Part shown: positions 1 through 5,244 of the stretch, piece after piece
How the letters are laid out: every line of letters begins with the position of its first letter
Numbering within the stretch: position 1 is the first letter of the stretch
NCBI GenBank assembly: GCA_025056955.1
Contig: JANWYL010000201.1
Location: forward strand, 1-5,445
Reading direction: 5' to 3'
From: Sandaracinaceae bacterium
GTDB taxonomy: Bacteria > Myxococcota_A > Polyangia > Polyangiales > Sandaracinaceae
Length of the DNA: 5,445 nt
Notes under the pieces: model-generated
Seen by the model: only the letters and a program-made list of their open reading frames with translations
Databases searched by the model: none
Told to the model about the DNA's origin: nothing
Position numbers and translations under genes: made by a program

Positions 1-252
1 ACCCCCAACCCCTCCTGGTACGCTCACCCGAAACCATTCGTAGAGGGTGTCTACAATGAGCGGCCGTTCACCCATCTGAAGCAAGGTGATAAAGCAGTAG
101 AGTGATAAGACAAAAGAGAGTGTTACCGAACCAACTGCAACACCACTTATCAAACGATGCGAAGCGCCACGGCCAAAAAGACCTAAAATAATCGCACTAA
201 GCAATGGTGAAAGAACAATCCAAACCAGGAGTGCATTTGGGTTGATTTCCAT
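1..252 (-). CDS. nuoL: NADH-quinone oxidoreductase subunit L, N-terminal part (cut by window edge)
   Basis: NuoL is an antiporter-like proton-pumping subunit at the far end of the complex I membrane arm. Only the first 84 codons are present; the frame is open to base 1. The start is ATG at 252, preceded by a GAGG Shine-Dalgarno (259-262) with 6 bases between. It lies 25 bases after the nuoK stop. The fragment shows a hydrophobic helix at about residues 7-26 (VWIVLSPLLSAIILGLFGR), a second at about 34-58, then a polar stretch with LYEWF at 70-74. This matches the two N-terminal helices and following periplasmic segment of NuoL/ND5. The conserved antiporter core (Mrp/ND5 domain, key Glu and Lys residues) lies outside the window. 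Identity rests on this N-terminal pattern and on its position straight after nuoK, the standard J-K-L order. NuoM or MrpA-like proteins are less likely alternatives. Confidence 0.93.
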   Translation of the reverse strand, partial: MEINPNALLVWIVLSPLLSAIILGLFGRGASHRLISGVAVGSVTLSFVLSLYCFITLLQMGERPLIVDTLYEWFRVSVPGGVGG

Positions 253-277
253 GACTTACCTCAGGATGTCTGCTCGC

Positions 278-586
278 TCACCCTCGCAGCTGGTCAGCCT
301 TATCGCTATCAACTGTCTTGATCAGGCGGTAGAGAGCAATGAGTATGGCCAAACCCACTGCGGCCTCAGCAGCGGCAACTGCAATGACAAAGAAGGCAAA
401 AACTTGACCGCCCAAATCTTCAGGGTAAGCCCGGTTTGCGGCCACAAAGGCGAGATTGGTTGCGTTCAGCATAATCTCGATGCTCATGAGTTGAAGAAGA
501 AGGTTTCGGCGAGTCACAAAGCCCACGGCGCCAATTCCAAACAAAATTGCAGCCAATCCCAAATAGCTTGCCAAACCGCTTACCAT
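278..586 (-). CDS. nuoK: NADH-quinone oxidoreductase subunit K
   Basis: NuoK (ND4L/MrpC family) is a small three-helix membrane-arm subunit of complex I. It carries glutamates in the central hydrophilic axis used for proton translocation. The 102-residue length is normal for the family. Helices lie at about residues 4-24, 29-50 and 61-87. Signature segments are TRRNLLLQLMSIEIMLNATN (25-44), containing the conserved Glu37, and the AAAEAAVGLA stretch with conserved Glu74; both essential acids are present. The start is ATG at 586, preceded by overlapping AGGAG and GAGG sites at 591-598. It begins 17 bases after the nuoJ stop and ends 25 bases before nuoL, so it is cotranscribed. Nothing in the protein is atypical. 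Confidence 0.98.
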   Translation of the reverse strand: MVSGLASYLGLAAILFGIGAVGFVTRRNLLLQLMSIEIMLNATNLAFVAANRAYPEDLGGQVFAFFVIAVAAAEAAVGLAILIALYRLIKTVDSDKADQLRG

Positions 587-603
587 AACACCTCTCCTAA
601 TGG

Positions 604-1251
604 CTAACGAGGTTGGACGCCTTGTTGGGAGACGATGGGTTCAGCTTCTCTGGCAGGACGTGGTTGAATCGGGATGGCCCATGGATCGGGGTGGGCAGGA
701 GCGCTTTCGCTTCGGCCTCGGGCCACGGCGATGGCGCCAATGATTGCGACAAGCAAAAGAACAGAAGCCAGTTCAAAAGGAATCGCGGCGTCGATATAAA
801 GTGCCTTAGACATGGCTTCGACGCCTCCGAACTGCCCACATTCGCCCATTTGCGTCATTCGCTGCCCTTCAATGCAGCCACGAACACTGGGAAAGGCGAT
901 TGAAACGGTGCCGATTTGCGAAGCAACCACGCCCATTCCGGTTGCTACAAAGGCAGCGCCAAGTGCTTTTGCAGTCGGAAGACGGAGATGGCCCTTGGAG
1001 GTGATTGAACCGGGACCAATCAACATGATGACGAAGACAAAGAGCACCACTACCGCGCCTGCATAAACGATGAGCTGCATGGCTGAGAGCAGGTGAGCAT
1101 ATAGGGTGAGGTAAAGGCCTGCCAGCGCAATGATGTGGACCAGGAGGGACATGGCTGCTCGCAATGGGGTGCGCTGGGTGATGGTGACGACTGCGCTCAC
1201 AAGCGCAACAAAGGCAGACAGTGTAAAGAGGAGTTGTCCACTCGTGCTCAT
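604..1251 (-). CDS. nuoJ: NADH-quinone oxidoreductase subunit J
   Basis: NuoJ (ND6 family) is a membrane-arm subunit of complex I that links the quinone site to the proton channels. Five hydrophobic helices are visible at about residues 6-24, 31-50, 55-79, 95-117 and 154-177. The third contains the conserved YAGAVVVLFVFVIML (63-77), the helix with the pi-bulge in known structures. PFELASVLLLVAIIGAIAVA (158-177) is the typical last helix. At 215 residues it is longer than the roughly 170-185 usual in the family. The excess is a loop between helices 4 and 5 with Cys126 and Cys138, and a hydrophilic Pro/Ala-rich tail from about 178. The ATG at 1251 overlaps the nuoF stop (ATGA) and has an AAGGAG site at 1259-1264, so translation is probably coupled to nuoF. 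No nuoG, nuoH or nuoI precedes it, which is unusual. Confidence 0.97.
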   Translation of the reverse strand: MSTSGQLLFTLSAFVALVSAVVTITQRTPLRAAMSLLVHIIALAGLYLTLYAHLLSAMQLIVYAGAVVVLFVFVIMLIGPGSITSKGHLRLPTAKALGAAFVATGMGVVASQIGTVSIAFPSVRGCIEGQRMTQMGECGQFGGVEAMSKALYIDAAIPFELASVLLLVAIIGAIAVARGRSESAPAHPDPWAIPIQPRPAREAEPIVSQQGVQPR

Positions 1252-2642
1252 GCCAGGGCTCCTTCCTTCAGCAGGGCGTGGCGGATGGCCCGATCCAAGC
1301 GATGGTCGTTGGTGAGGCCTTTTTCAATCGCCTCGATGAATTCCTTGCGAAATTTTTGGATCAAGGCCAGCATGGGCATCGCAGCTCCATCTGCAAGGGC
1401 ACAAATCGTGTTTCCCATCATGTTGTTGGACACATCTACCAGGAGATCGAGGTGTACTTTGTTGCCACGGCCTCCCGCCACTTGGTTGAGAATGTCAACG
1501 AGCCAACCTGTTCCTTCTCTGCACGGCGTGCATTGGCCGCAGGACTCGTGATGGTAAAAGCGCATAAGGTTACGTGCCACTTCAACCATGTTGACCGAGG
1601 TGTCCATCACGATTGCGCAGCAGGTACCAAGCATGCTTCCGATCCCCCGCATGGTATCGACGCCCATGGGGACATCCAGGTGGCTTTTCCCGTGCCATCT
1701 GTGCAGTGGATGTTTCGGGTCGGGGGCATGCACCTTATCGTCCGGTCGAATCACAGGGGTGCTTGAGCCGCCAGGAATGACTGCTTTGAGGGGACGATCT
1801 GGATGGAGCATCCCTCCTCCGAGTTCATAAATCAATTCACGCAAGGTGATGCCAACAGGTGCTTCGTAGATCCCAGGGCGGGCCACGTGTCCGCTGACCC
1901 CATAAAGACGGACCCCCCCATCGTTAAACTCCGGCGGAAGAAGTGAAAGCCGACTCCATGCTTCTCCACCCATGAGGATGATGTCGGGAACTGAGGCAAT
2001 CGTTTCGACATTGTTGACGATGGTTGGCATGTCAAATGCGCCGCGCACTGCCGGGAAGGGGGGTTTGAGCCTGGGCTCTCCCCGCTTTCCTTCGAGCGAG
2101 TTGAGCAGGGCCGTTTCTTCCCCACATATGTATGCCCCTGCGCCAGGGTGCACGACAATTTCCATCGGGTGGTTGGTGCCAAAAGGCTTGGAACCAAGGT
2201 AGTTTCTGGCTTTGGCCTCTTGAATGGCTTTTTCTAAGCGTTCAATTGCAAGAGCCAGTTCTCCCCTCACGTAGATGAAGGTTTTGTGGGAGCCGATGGC
2301 GTACATGGTAATGATGCAACCCTCGATCAAGCGATGAGGGTCTTTTTCCATGATCGTGCGATCTTTGAATGTGCCAGGCTCGCCTTCGTCTGCGTTGATC
2401 ACCAGATAGACCTGTTGGCCAGGCTTGGGTGCCAAAAAAGACCATTTGACACCCGCTGGAAACCCTGCTCCCCCACGGCCCCGCAGATTTGCGGCCTTCA
2501 CTTCTGCCCGAATCGCTTCAGGTGTCATTGTGTTCAAGGCTTTTCGAGCTGCCTCGTAAGCCCCTGCACTTTCAGCCACTGCAAGCGTCCAGCTTTGAGG
2601 GAGTGTGTAACGGCGCGTGAGGATGGGGGTGTATTTTGACAT
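1248..2642 (-). CDS. nuoF: NADH-quinone oxidoreductase subunit F (FMN- and NADH-binding)
   Basis: NuoF oxidises NADH at a bound FMN and passes electrons through a [4Fe-4S] cluster (N3) in the peripheral arm of complex I. I choose the ATG at 2642 (464 residues), which has a GGAGG site 5 bases upstream. The ATG at 2657 would add five residues but has no ribosome binding site. In 464-residue numbering, the Gly-rich FMN motif RGRGGAGFPAGVKW is at 54-67, NADEGEPGTFKDR at 83-95 and the NADH-site segment GAGAYICGEETALLNSLEG at 167-185. An SLBB-type region covers about 244-285. The cluster ligands are Cys368, Cys371 and Cys374 (ESCGQCTPCR) plus Cys414; all are present. The protein is somewhat longer than many homologues because of a histidine-rich insertion at about 303-321, between the SLBB region and the cluster domain. 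It starts 36 bases after the nuoE stop and overlaps nuoJ by 4 bases. Confidence 0.98.
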   Translation of the reverse strand: MSKYTPILTRRYTLPQSWTLAVAESAGAYEAARKALNTMTPEAIRAEVKAANLRGRGGAGFPAGVKWSFLAPKPGQQVYLVINADEGEPGTFKDRTIMEKDPHRLIEGCIITMYAIGSHKTFIYVRGELALAIERLEKAIQEAKARNYLGSKPFGTNHPMEIVVHPGAGAYICGEETALLNSLEGKRGEPRLKPPFPAVRGAFDMPTIVNNVETIASVPDIILMGGEAWSRLSLLPPEFNDGGVRLYGVSGHVARPGIYEAPVGITLRELIYELGGGMLHPDRPLKAVIPGGSSTPVIRPDDKVHAPDPKHPLHRWHGKSHLDVPMGVDTMRGIGSMLGTCCAIVMDTSVNMVEVARNLMRFYHHESCGQCTPCREGTGWLVDILNQVAGGRGNKVHLDLLVDVSNNMMGNTICALADGAAMPMLALIQKFRKEFIEAIEKGLTNDHRLDRAIRHALLKEGALA

Positions 2643-2647
2643 GCTTT

Positions 2648-2652
2648 CCTCC
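2648..2652 (-). promoter_or_regulatory. Shine-Dalgarno site that decides the nuoF start
   Basis: GGAGG on the minus strand lies 5 bases before the ATG at 2642. The site falls inside the five extra codons that the upstream ATG at 2657 would add, and that ATG lacks a comparable site. The downstream start is therefore the better call. Confidence 0.8.
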
Positions 2653-2678
2653 ACCATTGATGAGGGCTTGAGTCGCTA

Positions 2679-3227
2679 CTAGGGTAGACGCCAAGGCGTT
2701 TCTGACTGAGGTGGCATTTCACCTTTTTCGATTTGGTCAAGGATCGCATCCAGTTTTGCGGGAGTGAGCTCTTCGTAGTAGCGGTCATCGATTTGTACGA
2801 CAGGAGCGTAGCCGCAACCAGCAAGGCATTCAGCCTTCTTCAAGGTCCATCGGCCATCTCGTGAGGTTTGACCAGGACGGCAGCCAAGCCTCCGCTCAAG
2901 GTGTTCTTGGATGGTCTTGGCACCTCGGAGTTCACAAGAAAGCGTCCGGCACACCCAAATCACGTGCTTTCCTACCGGGGCATGATGGTACATGGTGTAA
3001 AAAGTGACGATTCCTTTGACTTCTGCGGTTGACATCTCAAGGCGCTTGGCCACAAAGTCAATGACTTCCGGAGAGATCCACCCCACGCGACGCTGACACA
3101 TGTGGAGGAGGGGGAGACATGCTGCTCGTTTTGTTGGGTATTTTGCAATCAGCTCGTCGATTGCTTGCTCTTCTTTGGGGTCAGGTTGGAAGGGAGCATG
3201 TGGATTTTCATTTTCGTTGCGCATCAT
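2679..3227 (-). CDS. nuoE: NADH-quinone oxidoreductase subunit E ([2Fe-2S] protein)
   Basis: NuoE is the 24-kDa-type thioredoxin-fold subunit carrying the [2Fe-2S] cluster N1a. It sits next to NuoF in the NADH-oxidising tip of complex I. The 182-residue product has the helical N-terminal domain (about 20-80, with LLHMCQRRVGWISPEVIDFVA at 40-60 and GIVTFYTMYHHAPVG at 72-86). The ferredoxin-like half follows, with cluster ligands Cys93 and Cys98 (C-x4-C) and Cys134 and Cys138 (C-x3-C). These spacings match the family. The start is one of two adjacent ATGs (3227 or 3224); a GAGG lies 8 bases upstream of the first, and an in-frame stop just upstream excludes anything longer. The first 18 or so residues are polar and probably disordered. 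It is the first gene of the operon here, facing a divergent intergenic region, so the operon promoter should lie within 3228-3505. Confidence 0.98.
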   Translation of the reverse strand: MMRNENENPHAPFQPDPKEEQAIDELIAKYPTKRAACLPLLHMCQRRVGWISPEVIDFVAKRLEMSTAEVKGIVTFYTMYHHAPVGKHVIWVCRTLSCELRGAKTIQEHLERRLGCRPGQTSRDGRWTLKKAECLAGCGYAPVVQIDDRYYEELTPAKLDAILDQIEKGEMPPQSETPWRLP

Positions 3228-3318
3228 GCCCTAAGCCTCAGGCCAGAAACGATAGCGTCGAGTACCAAGGTATAGACTTGAAGGTGCTATTGTGTGGGCG
3301 CACGCTAAGTCACGCAAG

Positions 3319-3338
3319 CTCTTCTGTCAAGAGAAGAG
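3319..3338. repeat. Perfect 7-bp inverted repeat
   Basis: CTCTTCT (3319-3325) and AGAAGAG (3332-3338) are exact reverse complements separated by 6 bases. The next base pair outward does not match. There is no T-run after either arm, so it is not a standard intrinsic terminator. It sits 91 bases upstream of the nuoE start and could be an operator or an mRNA leader hairpin. Its function is not shown by the sequence. Confidence 0.4.
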
Positions 3339-3495
3339 GTGCTGAGGCAAGTTCAGACCAAATGGACAAGGACCACGTGATGGTGTGAGAGAACTCAAAG
3401 AGTAAATGATTTGAAAAGTGCTAGGAAAGTCGAGCAAAACATGTCTTACTTGCTTGCTTCACGGGGCTCGGTGTCAATACAGCGCAGAGGTGAGC

Positions 3496-3500
3496 GGAGG
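3496..3500 (+). promoter_or_regulatory. Shine-Dalgarno site supporting a GTG start
   Basis: GGAGG ends 5 bases before the GTG at 3506. It supports that non-ATG codon as the start of the zinc-ribbon gene, since the CxxC motif begins only four residues later and any downstream start would lose it. Confidence 0.8.
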
Positions 3501-3505
3501 TTTGT

Positions 3506-4243
3506 GTGACGATTTATTGCTCAAATTGCGGTAAGCCAAATCTTGATACAGCCACGCAATGTGCTGCTTGTGGTGCTCCCATCAAAAAGGGAGGTCCTGC
3601 TCGCTTCAAAGGGACCATGATCATGGGGCAGGGGGTCAACCCTCCAGGCACGCCTCCCCCAGGCGGTGTTGCTTCAGAAGGGAGTGCGTCTTCACCTTCT
3701 GCTCCAGCGTCTCCTGCTCAGGAAAAGATGAACATGGCGCTCATGCCCACGATGATGGGGCCCCTTCAACCACCGGCTGGCATGGGTGCGATGCCCAGTG
3801 TCTCGCAACCTTCTTCTTCTGCGCAATCTGCTCAAGAGAGTCCCTTGGGGGTGATTGATCCTTCCTCTGGCCGGCCTCAAGATGGTTCTACTCATCCAGC
3901 ACCAAGTACTGGCCCATGGGCCAGCGGCCCTGCGGGAAGTAATTCTCTCGCGAATGCCGCTCCCTCCTCGCCCTCTTCGGGGTGGGTGCCGCCGCAGAGT
4001 TCTTCTCCAGCTTCTTTCACTTCACCAGCCAGTTCTTTCACCCAACCAGCTCAAGGGAGCTCTGCCTCGAGTCCTCATTCGCAACCATTGTCTCCTGCTT
4101 CGCTTCCAACTCCCCTTCCAGCAGCCGGTACGCGCCAGGGCCTTCCAAGGTGGGTGAAGTTGGTTCTGCTTGGATGCGGAGGGCTTTTGTTATTGGCCTG
4201 TGTCACGGGGGTGATCTCTTTTCTGGTTTGCGCCAGAGGCTAG
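3506..4243 (+). CDS. Zinc-ribbon protein with disordered Ser/Pro/Ala linker and C-terminal membrane anchor
   Basis: I do not recognise a named family for the whole protein. The N-terminus (residues 1-25) is a classic short zinc ribbon: Cys5-x2-Cys8 and Cys19-x2-Cys22, in the pattern IYCSNCGKPN...QCAACGAPI. Residues 34-41 read FKGTMIMG and a related PTMMG occurs at 81-85. From about 42 to 210 the sequence is low-complexity, rich in Ser, Pro, Ala, Gly and Gln, and probably disordered. RQGLPRWVK (210-218) leads into one hydrophobic helix (about 217-241, with Cys224, Cys232 and Cys242), and only a few residues follow. With no signal peptide and positive charge before the helix, the zinc ribbon probably faces the cytoplasm and the protein is tail-anchored. 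The start is GTG with a GGAGG site 5 bases upstream. It is transcribed away from nuo, so a direct complex I role is not indicated. A scaffold or signalling role would be a guess. Confidence 0.85.
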   Translation: MTIYCSNCGKPNLDTATQCAACGAPIKKGGPARFKGTMIMGQGVNPPGTPPPGGVASEGSASSPSAPASPAQEKMNMALMPTMMGPLQPPAGMGAMPSVSQPSSSAQSAQESPLGVIDPSSGRPQDGSTHPAPSTGPWASGPAGSNSLANAAPSSPSSGWVPPQSSSPASFTSPASSFTQPAQGSSASSPHSQPLSPASLPTPLPAAGTRQGLPRWVKLVLLGCGGLLLLACVTGVISFLVCARG

Positions 4244-4254
4244 GAAGCCCTAGC
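4239..4254 (+). other. Small stem-loop over the zinc-ribbon stop codon
   Basis: GCTAGG (4239-4244) and CCTAGC (4249-4254) form a perfect 6-bp stem with a 4-base loop that includes the TAG stop. No T-tract follows, so it is not a typical rho-independent terminator. It might protect the mRNA 3' end or be chance. The remaining bases up to 4367 hold no convincing gene, promoter or terminator. Confidence 0.3.
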
Positions 4255-4367
4255 AGGAAATGCAGATGGGCCAGGGCCTTTCCAGTGATGTCAACTTCCA
4301 GAGCGAACTTGATTTGTTCATCTCAGCTTGCTTGCATTTCGGATTGGGTTAAACGAACGATAACGAT

Positions 4368-5036
4368 ATGTCGGTTGTGGACACATTACGTGATTTTTAC
4401 AGAAAAACCCCATTGTATCCATTGATTGAGCCATTTCGCGTCCCGATTCTTCATGTGCGGGATTTGGTGCTATGGGCCAAAATGGGCGGCCCCATGCCAC
4501 CGCCTCATCTGCTTAAGCAAGGAGTCGTACGGCAAGCGATAAGGAGAGTCAGAGCGCACACCCTTATTGAAACAGGTACCCACATTGGGAACATGGTTGC
4601 TGCGATGTGCAAAGAGGTGAAGCGGGTGATTTCAATTGAGATACATCCTGGCTTGCATCAGATAGCGAAAAACCGCTTTCGTCACACACCAAACGTGACC
4701 TTGCTTTTGGGTGATAGTGCGCAGCTTCTGCCAGAGGCCATTCGCATGGCAGGAGAGTCACCGATTGTGTTTTGGTTGGATGGTCATTACTCAGGACCAA
4801 GCACTGGCAGGGGGACGGGGGATACCCCCATTTGGGAGGAATTGAACATCATTTTCAAAATGCGCAACGCTGAACGGCATCGAGATGCAGTTCTGATCGA
4901 TGATGTGAATTGCTTTCTAGGTGATCCCAGTTATCCATCGCTTGAACAGGTGAAGGAGCGTTTTGCTCAGGAGTGGCCAAGTTATCCGTTCACAGTGCAC
5001 CACAACATGATGGTTGTTTTGCCTGGTGATGTGTAG
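4368..5036 (+). CDS. Class I SAM-dependent methyltransferase-like protein
   Basis: This 222-residue protein has the layout of a Rossmann-fold SAM-dependent methyltransferase. Motif I is LIETGTHIGNMVAAM (66-80). The next strand ends in an acid (RVISIEIHPG, Glu91) that would bind the SAM ribose. VTLLLGDSAQLLP (110-122) is the next motif, followed by VFWLDGHYSGPST (134-146), DTPIWEEL (152-159) and VLIDDV (175-180). The WLDGHYSG/DTP/IDD set is familiar from a family often found in polysaccharide or natural-product gene clusters, but the substrate cannot be read from the sequence. No signal peptide or transmembrane helix is evident, so it is probably cytoplasmic. The first in-frame start is ATG 4368, since a TAA lies at 4350-4352. 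It has no Shine-Dalgarno, and the next Met (codon 39) would still keep all SAM motifs. It follows the zinc-ribbon gene by 124 bases on the same strand; cotranscription is possible but not shown. Confidence 0.85.
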   Translation: MSVVDTLRDFYRKTPLYPLIEPFRVPILHVRDLVLWAKMGGPMPPPHLLKQGVVRQAIRRVRAHTLIETGTHIGNMVAAMCKEVKRVISIEIHPGLHQIAKNRFRHTPNVTLLLGDSAQLLPEAIRMAGESPIVFWLDGHYSGPSTGRGTGDTPIWEELNIIFKMRNAERHRDAVLIDDVNCFLGDPSYPSLEQVKERFAQEWPSYPFTVHHNMMVVLPGDV

Positions 5037-5244
5037 GTTGTGTACGGAGGAGGGCGCGGATCGTTTTTGTGGGTGTGGGAGCCCGAATGCAAGGGTGGTG
5101 CTTGTGGTTGAAGAAGGGTATGTGTTTTTTAACGAAGACACCACTCTCCGCTGTGATTGGGTATTGGAGCGGTGTCATTGGCAAGTGCGGAGGGGAGACT
5201 ACGGCATTGACCTTCGCTGTAGAGAGCCCGACAAGGAGCCATAA
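5029..5244 (+). CDS. Possible small cysteine-containing protein, unrecognised
   Basis: This is a candidate only. The 71-codon frame begins at an ATG overlapping the methyltransferase stop (ATGTGTAG), an arrangement compatible with translational coupling; TTG and GTG starts occur slightly upstream. The product has Cys2-x2-Cys5 and a Cys-x-Cys pair at 14 and 16, a possible metal-binding pattern. A beta-like stretch VVLVVEEGYVFF follows, then a charged tail with three more Cys. In bases 5129-5244, hand counts of G+C by codon position give second position lowest (about 42%) and first and third about 57%. That favours this frame over the opposing one there. Against it are the lack of a good ribosome binding site and the overlap with the minus-strand ORF. 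No homologue is recognised. Confidence 0.3.
   Translation: MCRLCTEEGADRFCGCGSPNARVVLVVEEGYVFFNEDTTLRCDWVLERCHWQVRRGDYGIDLRCREPDKEP

Larger units (their letters stand above)
3228..3505. promoter_or_regulatory. Divergent intergenic region between nuoE and the zinc-ribbon gene
   Basis: These 278 bases separate nuoE (leftward) from the zinc-ribbon gene (rightward), so promoters for both should lie here; that is inferred from gene layout. I found no -35/-10 pair on either strand close enough to the sigma-70 consensus to call. Visible elements are a perfect 7-bp inverted repeat (3319-3338), a CACGTG palindrome (3374-3379) and a CTTGCTTGC 9-mer (3449-3457) that recurs upstream of the methyltransferase gene. 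No RNA gene is evident, and the short frame crossing it lacks coding character. Confidence 0.5.

Noticed and set aside
242..1830. Several plus-strand open frames of 60-160 codons opposite nuoK, nuoJ and nuoF
   Set aside because: They lie antisense to unmistakable complex I genes, have no recognisable domains and are explained by the codon bias of the real strand.
1832..2824. Minus-strand alternative frames within nuoF and across the nuoE-nuoF junction
   Set aside because: They are out of frame with nuoE and nuoF, whose cofactor motifs are all intact, and show no protein-like pattern.
3119..3388. Plus-strand frame crossing the nuoE start into the intergenic region
   Set aside because: It is partly antisense to nuoE, has no ribosome binding site and no recognisable sequence pattern.
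3411..3480. TTGAAA (3411-3416) and TTGCTT repeats as -35 boxes for the zinc-ribbon gene
   Set aside because: No acceptable -10 hexamer lies 16-18 bases downstream of any of them.
3559..4425. Additional plus-strand frames of about 100-147 codons overlapping the zinc-ribbon gene
   Set aside because: The gene is a T/C-rich low-complexity stretch with few stop codons in any frame. Only the 3506 frame has a zinc ribbon, a membrane helix and a ribosome binding site.
5121..5132. T-run (TTTTTT) followed by AA downstream of the methyltransferase, as a terminator
   Set aside because: No GC-rich hairpin precedes the T-run on the plus strand, and none precedes the A-run read on the minus strand.
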